Shown one piece after another: positions 1 through 8,706 of a stretch of 64,000 nucleotides of DNA. Source of the DNA: Flavobacterium sp. MDT1-60 (lineage in GTDB: Bacteria; Bacteroidota; Bacteroidia; Flavobacteriales; Flavobacteriaceae); NCBI RefSeq assembly GCF_014844035.1, contig NZ_CP062159.1, positions 3,224,001 to 3,288,000 on the forward strand. Direction: 5' to 3'. The notes beneath the pieces were generated by a model. That model had not been told where the DNA came from and searched no databases. It saw nothing but the letters and a program-made list of their open reading frames with translations. Every line of letters begins with the position of its first letter. Position 1 is the stretch's first letter. Both the position numbers and the translations under genes were made by a program.

Positions 1-825
1 ATCAATAAATCTAAAACCAATTCCGCCAATTACCAATTCATCTTCGATAGTATCTCGGGTTGTTCCGGCAATGTCAGAAACAATGGCGCGTTCTTCGTTT
101 AAAAGAGCATTTAACAAGGTCGATTTCCCCACATTTGGTTCTCCAACAATCGCAACTGGAATACCATTTTTAATCACGTTTCCGACAGCAAATGAATCAA
201 TTAAACGTTTCAGGACAAATTCGATTCGGTTTAATAATTCATGAAATTGAGTTCGGTCTGCAAATTCAACATCTTCTTCTGCAAAGTCTAGTTCTAATTC
301 AATTAGTGAAGCGAAATTCAAAAGTTCTTCGCGTAATTTGGCAATTTCATTACTAAAACCACCACGCATTTGTTGCATTGCAATTTGATGCGAAGCTTCG
401 TTATCAGATGAAATTAAATCTGCAACTGCTTCTGCCTGTGATAAATCAAGCTTTCCATTTAAGAAAGCTCTCAATGTAAATTCTCCAGCATCAGCCATTC
501 TACAACCTTTTCTCAATAATAATTGAATGATTTGTTGCTGAATATAAGTGGACCCGTGACATGAAATTTCAATCGTATCTTCACCGGTGTATGAATTTGG
601 TCCTTTGAAAACAGAAACTAATACTTCATCCAATGTTTTTGAATCATCTACAATATGACCCAAATGCAAAGTATGTGTTTTTTGTTTGGTTAAGTCTTTA
701 TTTTTGATGGATTTAAAAACCGAATTCCCGATAGTGATAGCCTCGGAACCTGAAATACGAATGATAGCAATAGCTCCGGCTCCGGATGGAGTGGCTAATG
801 CAACTATAGAATCTTGATTTATCAT
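1..825 (-). CDS. mnmE: tRNA modification GTPase MnmE, N-terminal part (gene runs off the window)
   Basis: MnmE works with MnmG to put carboxymethylaminomethyl groups on the wobble uridine (U34) of certain tRNAs. The visible 275 residues start [20 protein letters not shown], the usual flavobacterial MnmE start, and cover the tetrahydrofolate-binding N-terminal domain and the first part of the helical domain with the embedded G domain. The P-loop GEPNVGKST begins at residue 228, followed by the G2 region with TTRD near residue 255. The ATG is at 825-823. The reading frame is open to base 1, so the G3-G5 motifs and the C-terminal catalytic Cys lie outside. It is transcribed divergently from the stress-protein gene. 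The identification is secure; only the C-terminal part is unseen. Confidence 0.96.
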   Translation of the reverse strand, partial: MINQDSIVALATPSGAGAIAIIRISGSEAITIGNSVFKSIKNKDLTKQKTHTLHLGHIVDDSKTLDEVLVSVFKGPNSYTGEDTIEISCHGSTYIQQQIIQLLLRKGCRMADAGEFTLRAFLNGKLDLSQAEAVADLISSDNEASHQIAMQQMRGGFSNEIAKLREELLNFASLIELELDFAEEDVEFADRTQFHELLNRIEFVLKRLIDSFAVGNVIKNGIPVAIVGEPNVGKSTLLNALLNEERAIVSDIAGTTRDTIEDELVIGGIGFRFID

Positions 826-829
826 GCTG

Positions 830-837
830 CAAAGGTA
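830..837 (-). promoter_or_regulatory. -7 element TACCTTTG before mnmE
   Basis: On the minus strand TACCTTTG fits the Bacteroidetes -7 consensus TAnnTTTG and ends only four bases before the mnmE ATG. If it is used, the transcript would have almost no leader. I see no well-spaced -33 TTG, so this is tentative. Confidence 0.4.
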
Positions 838-951
838 TAAAAAAAGGGATAAAGTTTCGTAGACCAAGTAGAGTTGCATATCTCGTTCCTGTCTTTTTAA
901 AAGTAATATTTTAAAGAAATATTAAATGTTAAATTACTGATAATTATCAGG

Positions 952-980
952 TTGTTTTGTTTTTAGAATGATTAAATTTG
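952..980 (+). promoter_or_regulatory. Promoter of the universal stress protein gene
   Basis: TTG at 952-954, an 18 bp spacer and TAAATTTG at 973-980 match the Bacteroidetes sigma-ABfr consensus. The -7 element ends 28 bases before the ATG at 1009. Confidence 0.65.
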
Positions 981-1008
981 AGAGAACAACACTCTAATTC
1001 TAAATAAA

Positions 1009-1845
1009 ATGAAAAAGATATTATTTCCCACAGATTTTTCTGAAGCCGCTACAAATGCCTTTGTTCATGCTTTAGAATTTGCAAAGATTGTCGATGCCGA
1101 ACTTATTTTGTTACATACTTTCGAGATTCCGGTTTATGACAGCCAGTTTTTCCCTGAAAATTACGCTTCTATTTACAGCTCAATAGAATTGGCGAAGTTT
1201 GAAATGTTCAAAGATGAAATTCCAAAATTGAGAACAATAGCCATTGAAAGAAATTTAGAAGCTATTGTAATCAAACATCGATTGATGGATGGCGATCTAA
1301 TCTATAATTTGAAAAATGCCGTTGAAGAAGATAAAATAGATTTTGTAATTATGGGAACAACCGGTGTTTCGGACTGGACCAAGTTTTTTACAGGATCCAA
1401 TACAAATTCGGTTATTTCTGAGGTTAAAGTTCCTGTTTTATGTATTCCTGTTACCGCAAAATTTAACAAAATAAAAATCATTGGTTTTACTACTCGTTAT
1501 CGCGAAAAAGATAAAATAGAACTTAGAAAAGTTTTGGAGATTGCCAGAAAAACCAATGCAAAAGTTAAAAGTTTATATGTTAAAACTTCGAATTCAGATG
1601 TGCCAGATACTATTTTTAAAGAATGGGAAAGAGAGTTTGCAAATGACAATGTGGAGTTTTTAGTACTACCAAGTGATGATGTAAAAGAAACTATTCTTGA
1701 TTTTATTCTTTACAAAGACATTGATATTTTGACAACGATTACACACAAACGATCTTTTTTTGAAGGTATTTTTGATTCCGGATTTACAAAAAAAATTGCA
1801 AAAGAAGTTTCTGTTCCTGTTTTGGTAATGCACGAAAATCAATAA
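1009..1845 (+). CDS. Universal stress protein, two-domain UspA family
   Basis: This 278-residue protein has two tandem Usp folds. The first (residues 1-148) opens with MKKILFPTDFSEAATNAF, the standard beta1-alpha1 start, and holds a glycine-rich nucleotide-binding segment, VIMGTTGVSDW, near residue 115. The second (about 150-278) is more diverged and ends in SVPVLVMHENQ, the usual last strand. Usp proteins are cytoplasmic and help cells survive starvation, redox or envelope stress, some by binding ATP; the exact role here cannot be read from sequence. The gene has its own promoter, lies 72 bp before the MutS-like gene and is divergent from mnmE. Confidence 0.9.
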   Translation: MKKILFPTDFSEAATNAFVHALEFAKIVDAELILLHTFEIPVYDSQFFPENYASIYSSIELAKFEMFKDEIPKLRTIAIERNLEAIVIKHRLMDGDLIYNLKNAVEEDKIDFVIMGTTGVSDWTKFFTGSNTNSVISEVKVPVLCIPVTAKFNKIKIIGFTTRYREKDKIELRKVLEIARKTNAKVKSLYVKTSNSDVPDTIFKEWEREFANDNVEFLVLPSDDVKETILDFILYKDIDILTTITHKRSFFEGIFDSGFTKKIAKEVSVPVLVMHENQ

Positions 1846-1917
1846 AATCGATCTATTATTATAAATTATAATTTTGGAAGTGTAAAGCTTATATTTGTCC
1901 TTCATTAAATTTAAAAA

Positions 1918-3690
1918 ATGGAAGCATATCAAAATAAAGTTGAGCATTATTCTGAACTTTTTAGTAAAATCAATAAAAGATATAATAGCATAAGTTTACT
2001 ACGTTTATTAAGTGCTTTTCTCTGTTTGTTTATGTTGTTTTATTACATCAAAACCAGTGAAACTCTTTATGTAGGACTTGCTTTTCTGTCTTTTGTTGGT
2101 TTTATTTTTTTAATGCGGGTGCATTCCAGATTGTCTTTCCAAAAACAATTAACCACAGCGCTTTTACAAATCAATAAAAATGAAATTGCTTTTCTAAAAA
2201 GAGAAAAACTTCCTTTTGAAAACGGAATTGAATTCAACGATTTTCATCATCCTTATGCATACGATTTAGATATTTTTGGAGAACATTCCCTGTTTCAAAA
2301 TCTGAATAGAACTGCCACTTATATTGGGAAAAAGACATTAGCCAACCAATTATTGACTCAGCTTCCTAATGAAGTAATTTTTAAAAATCAGGAAGCGGTA
2401 AATGAACTTAAAACAAAAATTGACTGGCGACACGATTTTTTAGCGTTGGCTACAATCAGTAATGATTCAAAAGCGTCGTATGATTCTATATTATATTGGA
2501 ATTCATTTAAAAATAATACTTTACCTAAAGCTTTAGTTGTATTCTCATTGGCGCTTCCAATTTTGTTTTTTGGAGTTTTAACGGCTTATTTTATTACTTC
2601 AAAAATCATTTTATTATCTTATTTGACGTATGTTTTTATTGCTAATTTGATGGTTTTAGGAAAGTCATTCAAACGAATTCAATCAGAAATTGCAAAAGCT
2701 GATAACGTTGATAAAATCATAAAACAATACAGCTTATTAGTTGAAAAAATTGAAAAAGAATCTTTTCAATCAAAAAAACTGATTGATTTGCAGCAACAGC
2801 TAATTTTTAAAAATGCAACTGCCAGTGTGCATTTGAAACAATTATCAGAATTGTTCTCAAGAATGGATACTATAAGCAACTTGGTAACTGCAATTGTGTT
2901 TAACGGAACCTTTTTGTTCAATCTGCATGTTTTAAGAGCACTTTTAAAATGGAAGGAAAACTATTCTGAAGAACTAGAGAGATGGGTTACTATCATTGGT
3001 GAATTTGAGACTTTAAACAGTCTGGCAAATTTGGCTTATAATAACCCTGATTTTGTTTTTCCTGAAATTAATTCAGAATATAAAATTGGATTTTCAGATT
3101 TGGAGCATCCTCTTTTAAATCCGATAACCAGAGTAGGGAATGATACCCATTTTTATCCGGAATCGTTTGTGATTTTAACGGGTTCTAATATGTCCGGAAA
3201 AAGTACTTTTCTAAGAAGTTTGGGTGTGAATATGGTTCTTGGCGGAATCGGTTCAGTTGTTTGTGCTTCAAAAGCTAACATTCATCCACTTCCAGTTTTA
3301 GTTTCAATGCGTTTATCTGATTCATTAGCGGATAGTGAATCCTACTTTTTTGCCGAAATTAAGCGTTTAAAACAAATCATGGATGCTTTAGAAGAAAAGC
3401 CGGCTTTTGTTTTATTAGATGAAATTTTAAGAGGAACCAATTCTGATGATAAACGCAACGGTACTATTGAGGTGGTTAAAAAAATCATTGCTAAAAATGC
3501 AATAGGGGCAATAGCAACTCATGATATTGAAGTTTGTCTCACAACAAATGATTATCCTGATATCCTAACGAATCAATGTTTTGAAGTCGAAATCAAAAAC
3601 AACGAACTCCACTTTGATTACAAACTCCGTAATGGGATTTGCAAAAATAAAAGCGCTACATTTTTGATGCAGAAAATGGGAGTTATCTAG
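1918..3690 (+). CDS. Membrane-associated MutS-family ATPase
   Basis: A 590-residue protein with the C-terminal ATPase of the MutS family: Walker A TGSNMSGKST from residue 421, Walker B FVLLDE with D501-E502, then RGTNSDD and an IATHD segment. The mismatch-recognition domain I of true MutS is missing. Instead there are hydrophobic segments near residues 26-65 and 205-245 that look like two pairs of transmembrane helices, followed by a MutS-like lever/core region. Such short membrane MutS homologues are common in Bacteroidetes but have no settled function, and mismatch repair should not be assumed. TATATTTG at 1890-1897 may be its -7 element. It converges on the FrnE-like gene. Confidence 0.85.
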   Translation: MEAYQNKVEHYSELFSKINKRYNSISLLRLLSAFLCLFMLFYYIKTSETLYVGLAFLSFVGFIFLMRVHSRLSFQKQLTTALLQINKNEIAFLKREKLPFENGIEFNDFHHPYAYDLDIFGEHSLFQNLNRTATYIGKKTLANQLLTQLPNEVIFKNQEAVNELKTKIDWRHDFLALATISNDSKASYDSILYWNSFKNNTLPKALVVFSLALPILFFGVLTAYFITSKIILLSYLTYVFIANLMVLGKSFKRIQSEIAKADNVDKIIKQYSLLVEKIEKESFQSKKLIDLQQQLIFKNATASVHLKQLSELFSRMDTISNLVTAIVFNGTFLFNLHVLRALLKWKENYSEELERWVTIIGEFETLNSLANLAYNNPDFVFPEINSEYKIGFSDLEHPLLNPITRVGNDTHFYPESFVILTGSNMSGKSTFLRSLGVNMVLGGIGSVVCASKANIHPLPVLVSMRLSDSLADSESYFFAEIKRLKQIMDALEEKPAFVLLDEILRGTNSDDKRNGTIEVVKKIIAKNAIGAIATHDIEVCLTTNDYPDILTNQCFEVEIKNNELHFDYKLRNGICKNKSATFLMQKMGVI

Positions 3691-3696
3691 GATTTT

Positions 3697-3930
3697 AGAT
3701 TTTAGAATATAGAATAAAGAGAATAGAAAATAGAATAAAGAGAATAGAATATAGAGAATAGAAAATAGAATATAGATTTTGATTTTTGAACAGTTTTCAC
3801 TCTGCGCTAAGTCTAAGAATTATAATTTCTGCGTTTAGTTTGTCATTTCTAAAAATGAAGAACTTCCGCAAATTATCCACAAATACAAAATCCATTCTCT
3901 TTATTCTATTTTCTATTCTCTATATTCTAA
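3697..3930. repeat. GAATA-rich tandem and inverted repeats between convergent genes
   Basis: Bases 3702-3776 repeat GAATA/GAATAAAGA units several times. A 28-bp stretch at 3745-3772 has an exact reverse complement at 3902-3929, and another register (3718-3745) also pairs with the right arm. The block fills the gap between the MutS-like gene and the convergent FrnE-like gene and could end transcription from both sides. The open frame across this gap has repeat composition and is not a gene. Confidence 0.8.
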
Positions 3931-3932
3931 AA

Positions 3933-4562
3933 TTACTTCTGCACCTCTCGAATCGTATTCACAAAAGCCTCGACCGGCTGAGCACCGGAAACAGCATATT
4001 TTCGATCAAAAACAAAAAACGGAACACCTTGCACGCCAATTTCCTGAGCTTCTTTAATATCGCCTTTTACATCGCTTAGATAAAGGTTTTCATTTTCTAC
4101 GATTTCCTTAACTTCATTTGAATCTAAACCAGCTTTAACAGCCAATTCAATTAAAGTTTCAGCATCGTTTAAATCTTTTCCTTCAGTAAAATAAGCTTTA
4201 AAGAAAATCTCTTCCATTTCATCACCCAGTTTTTTAGTTTTCGCCAAATGAATTATACGATGTGCTGTTAGTGAATTCGAAATAATAGCTTTTTCAAAAT
4301 AATAATCCAAACCAACGTTTTTTGCGCGTTCTGTGACACCTTTATGCATTTCTATAGATTGTTCAACTGAAATGCCTTTTCGTTCGGCTAAAAACGTATA
4401 AACGTCTTTTCCTGATTGTGGTTCAATAGTTGGATCAAGCTGAAAGCTTTTCCATTCAATTTCAAATTTATCATTTGGAAATTCTGCCAAAGCCGATTCC
4501 AATTGCCTTTTTCCGATATAACAAAACGGACACATGATGTCCGACCAAATTTCTATTTTCAT
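3933..4562 (-). CDS. DsbA-family oxidoreductase, FrnE type
   Basis: This 209-residue thioredoxin-fold protein opens MKIEIWSDIMCPFCYIGK, with active-site CPFC at residues 11-14, followed by a helical insertion and a C-terminal segment containing QGVPFFVFDRKYAVSGAQP; the cis-proline of the fold lies in GVPFF. There is no signal peptide, so it is cytoplasmic like other FrnE proteins, which act as thiol-disulfide oxidoreductases or isomerases and are often linked to oxidative stress. It is a single gene bounded by repeat blocks on both sides, with the AT-rich inverted repeat just beyond its stop. Family is clear; substrate is unknown. Confidence 0.9.
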   Translation of the reverse strand: MKIEIWSDIMCPFCYIGKRQLESALAEFPNDKFEIEWKSFQLDPTIEPQSGKDVYTFLAERKGISVEQSIEMHKGVTERAKNVGLDYYFEKAIISNSLTAHRIIHLAKTKKLGDEMEEIFFKAYFTEGKDLNDAETLIELAVKAGLDSNEVKEIVENENLYLSDVKGDIKEAQEIGVQGVPFFVFDRKYAVSGAQPVEAFVNTIREVQK

Positions 4563-4600
4563 AAGTACAAAGTTAAAGAAAAATTTGTTTTAGGTTTCAA

Positions 4601-4795
4601 GTTTCAGGTTTCAAGTTGAATGGCTTGTGTAGAGTTTAACCACAGAGCGCGCAAAGTTTTTTCTATTCTCAGGATTTTTAAAAACACAGAGTCCACAAAG
4701 CTTTGTGAACTCTGTGTTTTTGAGTTCAATCTATGTCCAAAAAGAACTTTGCGCGCTCTGTAGTTAAATTTCAAAGTGAACTTGAAACCTGAAAC
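4601..4795. repeat. Triple-nested inverted repeat
   Basis: Three concentric pairs of arms: outer 4601-4617 with 4779-4795 (17 bp, exact), middle 4635-4658 with 4745-4768 (24 bp, one mismatch, core CACAGAGCGCGCAAAG), inner 4681-4700 with 4701-4720 (20 bp, one mismatch, no loop). It fills the gap between the FrnE-like gene and the dnaN terminator. The ORFs that cross it are artefacts of the repeats. The 4563-4950 gap holds nothing else apart from the terminator at 4809-4845. Confidence 0.9.
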
Positions 4796-4808
4796 AAAAC
4801 AGTTCCAA

Positions 4809-4845
4809 ATAAAAAACCGCAAATCTTTTAAAAAGAATTGCGGTT
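4809..4845 (-). terminator. Terminator of dnaN
   Basis: The arms 4815-4829 and 4831-4845 pair over about 14 bp with one mismatch (AACCGCAA...TTGCGGTT). On the minus strand the stem is followed by TTTTTTATTT, as in an intrinsic terminator, about 105 bases after the dnaN stop. Confidence 0.75.
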
Positions 4846-4950
4846 CCTAGGTATAAAAAATGGTTGGTTAATAGCGATATTTTTTTTTACAATGATATGT
4901 CTTTAATTCGAAACTAAAAAAAATCCCTGTAACAAAAAGAAGTTTTGATG

Positions 4951-6069
4951 TTAACTATTTAACATTACAGGCATTACCAACATTGTAACAGTTTCTCCTT
5001 CTTCTAAACCATCTACTGGTGTAAGGATCCCGGCTCTGTTAGGCAATGACATCTCTAACATAATCATGTCTGATTGCAAGTTAGTCAACATTTCAGTTAA
5101 AAAACGGGAGTTGAAACCAATTTGAAGATCATCTCCCTGATAATCACAAGTCAATCTTTCTTCTGCTTTGTTTGAGTAATCAATATCTTCTGCAGAAACA
5201 TTTAATTCAGCTCCTGCAATTTTTAAACGAATTTGGTGTGTTGTTTTGTTTGAGAAAATGGCAACACGCTTAACTGAACTTAAAAATAAAGAACGGTCAA
5301 TCATTAATTTGTTTGGATTTTCTTTTGGAATTACCGCTTCGTAATTTGGATATTTTCCATCAATCAAACGACACATTAAGATATAATTGTCAAATGAGAA
5401 AGTCGCATTCGAATCGTTGTATTCAATTTTTACTTCGGCGTCAGAACTTCCTAAAATACTTTTTAAGATATTCAAAGGTTTCTTTGGCATAATAAAATCA
5501 GCAACCTGAGATGCTTTTACATCTGTACGGGCGTATTTTACTAATTTATGAGCGTCAGTAGCTACAAAAGTTAATCCTTCTGGTGAAAACTGAAAGAAAA
5601 CTCCAGACATTACCGGACGTAAATCATCATTTCCGGCAGCAAAAATAGTTTTACTTACCGCAGTTGCTAAAACATCGGCAGGAACTAAAGTTACAGATGG
5701 ATCTTCAAGATTTACAGATTTTGGAAATTCTTCTCCGGCAGCATATGCTAATGCATATTTTCCTGAATTAGAGCTGATTTCAACTGTATTATTATCTTCA
5801 ACTGTAAAAGTCAAAGGCTGTTCCGGAAACGTTTTTAAAATTTCAAGCAAAAGTTTTGCAGGCACAGCTACGCTTCCTTTACTTTTAGAATCGATTGATA
5901 ATGTAGCCGACATTGTAGTTTCAAGATCTGAAGCCGAAACTATTAAAGCATCATTGTCTAGTTCAAATAAAAAGTTGTCTAAAATTGGCAACGTATTGTT
6001 ACTGTTAATTACACTTCCTAAAACTTGTAATTGTTTTAATAAGTACGAACTCGATACTATAAATTTCAT
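4951..6069 (-). CDS. dnaN: DNA polymerase III subunit beta (sliding clamp)
   Basis: The beta clamp encircles DNA and tethers the replicative polymerase. The 372 residues from MKFIVSSSYLLKQLQVLGSV form the three-domain clamp; familiar pieces include NTLPILDNFLFEL, the GKYPNYEAVIP segment and the C-terminal LVMPVML, the hydrophobic pocket strand. I start at the ATG at 6069, not at an in-frame codon 12 residues earlier, because the clamp family starts at MKF and the extra residues are Lys/Thr-rich leader translation. It has a good promoter and its own terminator. dnaA is not next to it and I see no DnaA-box cluster, so this is not evidently the replication origin. Confidence 0.97.
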   Translation of the reverse strand: MKFIVSSSYLLKQLQVLGSVINSNNTLPILDNFLFELDNDALIVSASDLETTMSATLSIDSKSKGSVAVPAKLLLEILKTFPEQPLTFTVEDNNTVEISSNSGKYALAYAAGEEFPKSVNLEDPSVTLVPADVLATAVSKTIFAAGNDDLRPVMSGVFFQFSPEGLTFVATDAHKLVKYARTDVKASQVADFIMPKKPLNILKSILGSSDAEVKIEYNDSNATFSFDNYILMCRLIDGKYPNYEAVIPKENPNKLMIDRSLFLSSVKRVAIFSNKTTHQIRLKIAGAELNVSAEDIDYSNKAEERLTCDYQGDDLQIGFNSRFLTEMLTNLQSDMIMLEMSLPNRAGILTPVDGLEEGETVTMLVMPVMLNS

Positions 6070-6128
6070 CTGTTTTGTTTTATTTTTTGATGTGTTTTTT
6101 AGCAATTAGAGGCTAAATATACGGATTA

Positions 6129-6160
6129 CAAATATATCGTAAACTATCTTAGTTTTACAA
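6129..6160 (-). promoter_or_regulatory. Promoter of dnaN
   Basis: On the minus strand TTG (6160-6158), a 21 bp spacer and TATATTTG (6136-6129) match the Bacteroidetes promoter; the leader to the ATG at 6069 would be about 55 bases. Confidence 0.65.
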
Positions 6161-6175
6161 TTTTTTTATTAACAT

Positions 6176-7861
6176 CTATTTGCTGTATTTTCTTTTTCTC
6201 ATATAAGTAAATCCAAGTCCAAAAACCAATAAAATTAGAATTGGAAGTCCGATAGTTATGAATTGTGTCATCGTATAGTTTTCATAAACTTTATCTTTAT
6301 CTAATAAAGGCAAATCAACATCTTTACTTCTAATGTTAATAAGTCCTGTATCGTCTAACAAATAATTGATGCAATTCATCATAAAATCTTTGTTGTCGTA
6401 TAAATTTCCTGTACGCTGATCATAACCTAATTCTACCGGCATCATGTTTTTATCCAATTGATTTCGGGCCAAATCGCCATCAGCAATTACAATCATTTTA
6501 TTTGGTTTTCCTTTCGCCTGAAATGCACTTTCTTTAAAAGGTAAAACGCGATTCTCAAAAGCCGAATGGAAATCTCCTTCTAATAAAACAGCCAACGCTG
6601 AGTTTCCTTTATTTAAATATTCTTGCGGAGTAGTTTGCTCGGTTACAATATTCAAATTGATTTCAGTTGGAGTTCCAATTTTCTTAGAATATTGGGACGA
6701 CTGCAATAAAACTGTTTTCTTGATTCCGTTTTTCAAAGTGTCAATCGGACTGGCAAAATCAAATTTGATTTCGCCCAAATTTTTAACGATTGGATGTTTG
6801 CCGGAAGGTATTACAATAGGCGCATATTTCCATTTAAATTCCTGATATTGAGTCGCGCTTCCTTGTTCTCCGGTAGCCAGTTTTATTGGGCTTCCGTATT
6901 CGTCTTTTACTAAATCAGGATTGATTCTGAATCCGTATTTAAAGAACATATCATTCAGATTTAAATCTCTTGGATAGGCAAGAGTTGCACCCGATTGATT
7001 ATACAAACTATCCATATCAGCAGAAACCTGATCAATCAACCATAACGTTTTTCCTCCATTCATGATAAACTGATCCAAAACCTGTTTTTCTTCGTCAGAA
7101 AAAGTTTCAGTTGGTTTTGAGATAATGGCTAAATCATATTTTTTCAGTGCGTCTAAAGTCCCGGTTGGATTTTTTGTAACGGAATCTAATGTGAATGGCC
7201 CTATATAATAACTTTCTTTGATTTGTCTCAACATTTTGGCAACATGAATCTCGTTCATTTCGCCATTCCCTTTTATAAAAGCAACCTTCTTTTGTTTGGC
7301 TTTAGTAATTTTATTAATAGCGTCAGCGATCGAATATTCTAAATGCTGAATAGAACCAATTACTTTCTCCGTAGTTGAAGCACCCATGATATTTTTCAAC
7401 AATGGAATATTGACTTCTTTATTGTCATAAACTGCGATTGCCCACGGAAAAACCATAGCCTGAGACTGTTTTCCTTTATCGTCAACAGTAATGTTTATTG
7501 GCGTTAATCCTTTTTGATAAAGTGATTTTACTATTTCCATGCTTTCGTCTTCGTTTTCCATTGGATTGACGAATTCGAAAACAATATTACTGTTATAAGC
7601 TTGAAATTCTTCTAATAATTGTTTGGTTTCAAGTTGTAAACGTCTGAAATCTGCCGGCAAATCGCCCTGCATATAGATTTTTATCGAAAGCGGATTCTTA
7701 ACTTGTTTTATAATTTGTAAAGAAGTTTCAGATAAAGTATAGCGTTTGTCTTTGGTTAAATCGAATCGGTGGAAAAACAAAGTTCCCAACACATTTAAAA
7801 CAATTAAAACGAAAACGGTAATACCTAATATCTTGATATTTTGTTGAGTAGATGCTTTCAT
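6176..7861 (-). CDS. gldG: Gliding motility ABC transporter component GldG
   Basis: GldG is part of the GldA-GldF-GldG ABC transporter needed for gliding in Flavobacterium johnsoniae. The 561-residue protein has one transmembrane helix near residues 11-30, a large extracytoplasmic region (ABC-type uncharacterised transport domain; IKIYMQGDLPADFRRL and MIVIADGDLARNQ are typical) and a C-terminal transmembrane helix near 532-552 followed by the basic tail MRKRKYSK. Its ATG overlaps the gldF stop by one base (TAATG), showing translational coupling. The ATPase gene gldA is not in the window, as in F. johnsoniae where it lies elsewhere. Confidence 0.93.
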   Translation of the reverse strand: MKASTQQNIKILGITVFVLIVLNVLGTLFFHRFDLTKDKRYTLSETSLQIIKQVKNPLSIKIYMQGDLPADFRRLQLETKQLLEEFQAYNSNIVFEFVNPMENEDESMEIVKSLYQKGLTPINITVDDKGKQSQAMVFPWAIAVYDNKEVNIPLLKNIMGASTTEKVIGSIQHLEYSIADAINKITKAKQKKVAFIKGNGEMNEIHVAKMLRQIKESYYIGPFTLDSVTKNPTGTLDALKKYDLAIISKPTETFSDEEKQVLDQFIMNGGKTLWLIDQVSADMDSLYNQSGATLAYPRDLNLNDMFFKYGFRINPDLVKDEYGSPIKLATGEQGSATQYQEFKWKYAPIVIPSGKHPIVKNLGEIKFDFASPIDTLKNGIKKTVLLQSSQYSKKIGTPTEINLNIVTEQTTPQEYLNKGNSALAVLLEGDFHSAFENRVLPFKESAFQAKGKPNKMIVIADGDLARNQLDKNMMPVELGYDQRTGNLYDNKDFMMNCINYLLDDTGLINIRSKDVDLPLLDKDKVYENYTMTQFITIGLPILILLVFGLGFTYMRKRKYSK

Positions 7862-8586
7862 TACGCTTTAAAAGATTTTAATTGATAAACAGTAAAAGAC
7901 AAAAACAATATGGTAATGCTTAAGAAATAAATTACATCACGCGTATCGATCACGCCACGGCTCATACTTTTAAAGTGATCCTGCATACCAAATGCCGAAA
8001 CAATATTAGATTCTCCAGGAATCAACGAAGCCAAACCCTGAAAACCAAAATAAAAGAAAAAACAAAGAAAAACGGCAATGATAAAAGCGACAATTTGATT
8101 TTCTGAAAGGGTAGAAGTAAAGATTCCAATTGCGGAATAAGAAGCAATCAAAAATAATAATCCGAAATAAGAACCAATAGTGCTTCCCATATCAATATTT
8201 CCTTCAGGTAAGCCTAAATTTGAAATCACTTTTACATAAATAAAAGTTGGAATAATCGCTAAAACGATCAGGAATAGCGAACCCAAAAATTTACCGTTTA
8301 CAATTTCCCAAATCGATAATGGTTTAGTTAAAAGCAACTCTAATGTGCCTTGTTTTTTTTCGTCTGAGAAACTTCTCATCGTAACTGCCGGAATCAGGAA
8401 AATCAGGATCCATGGCGCTAAAGTGAAAAACGGAGTCAAATCGGCATAACCGGTATTTAAAATGTTATAATCTCCTTCAAAAACCCATAAAAAGAGTCCG
8501 TTGCTAATAAGGAAAATAGCAATGACCAAATAGCCAATAGGAGATCCAAAAAAGGATTTTATTTCTCGTAAAATGATTGATTTCAT
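7861..8586 (-). CDS. gldF: Gliding motility ABC transporter permease GldF
   Basis: A 241-residue ABC-2 type permease that partners GldG and the ATPase GldA. It starts MKSIILREIKSFFGSPIGYL, an amphipathic start typical of these permeases, and shows six hydrophobic helices (about residues 17-35, 55-72, 100-125, 137-160, 165-195, 215-235). The conserved FSDEKKQGTLELLLTKPLS loop after helix 2 is the usual contact with the ATPase. It is the first gene of the gldF-gldG pair and is followed without a gap by gldG. It lies in the inner membrane; the transported substrate is not known for the family. Confidence 0.93.
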   Translation of the reverse strand: MKSIILREIKSFFGSPIGYLVIAIFLISNGLFLWVFEGDYNILNTGYADLTPFFTLAPWILIFLIPAVTMRSFSDEKKQGTLELLLTKPLSIWEIVNGKFLGSLFLIVLAIIPTFIYVKVISNLGLPEGNIDMGSTIGSYFGLLFLIASYSAIGIFTSTLSENQIVAFIIAVFLCFFFYFGFQGLASLIPGESNIVSAFGMQDHFKSMSRGVIDTRDVIYFLSITILFLSFTVYQLKSFKA

Positions 8587-8706
8587 GTTTAACGTTTATT
8601 CGTTTATTTGTTTAATCGTTGAATTGCTTTTTGTTTAAAGTTTCAAATTGTGAACTTTGCGTAAATCTTTGCGGACCTTGCGGTTAAGTCAATATTGAAT
8701 TTGAAA

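Noticed and set aside
3786..4079. Open frame of 97 codons on the plus strand after the MutS-like gene
   Set aside because: It consists of repeat sequence and the antisense of the FrnE-like gene; composition and position give no support for a gene.
4604..4822. Open frame of 72 codons on the minus strand
   Set aside because: It lies wholly within the triple-nested inverted repeat and the dnaN terminator.
4951..6160. Replication origin near dnaN
   Set aside because: dnaA is absent, neighbours are gldG and a DsbA-like gene, and no cluster of DnaA boxes was seen; in Bacteroidetes dnaN is often far from oriC.
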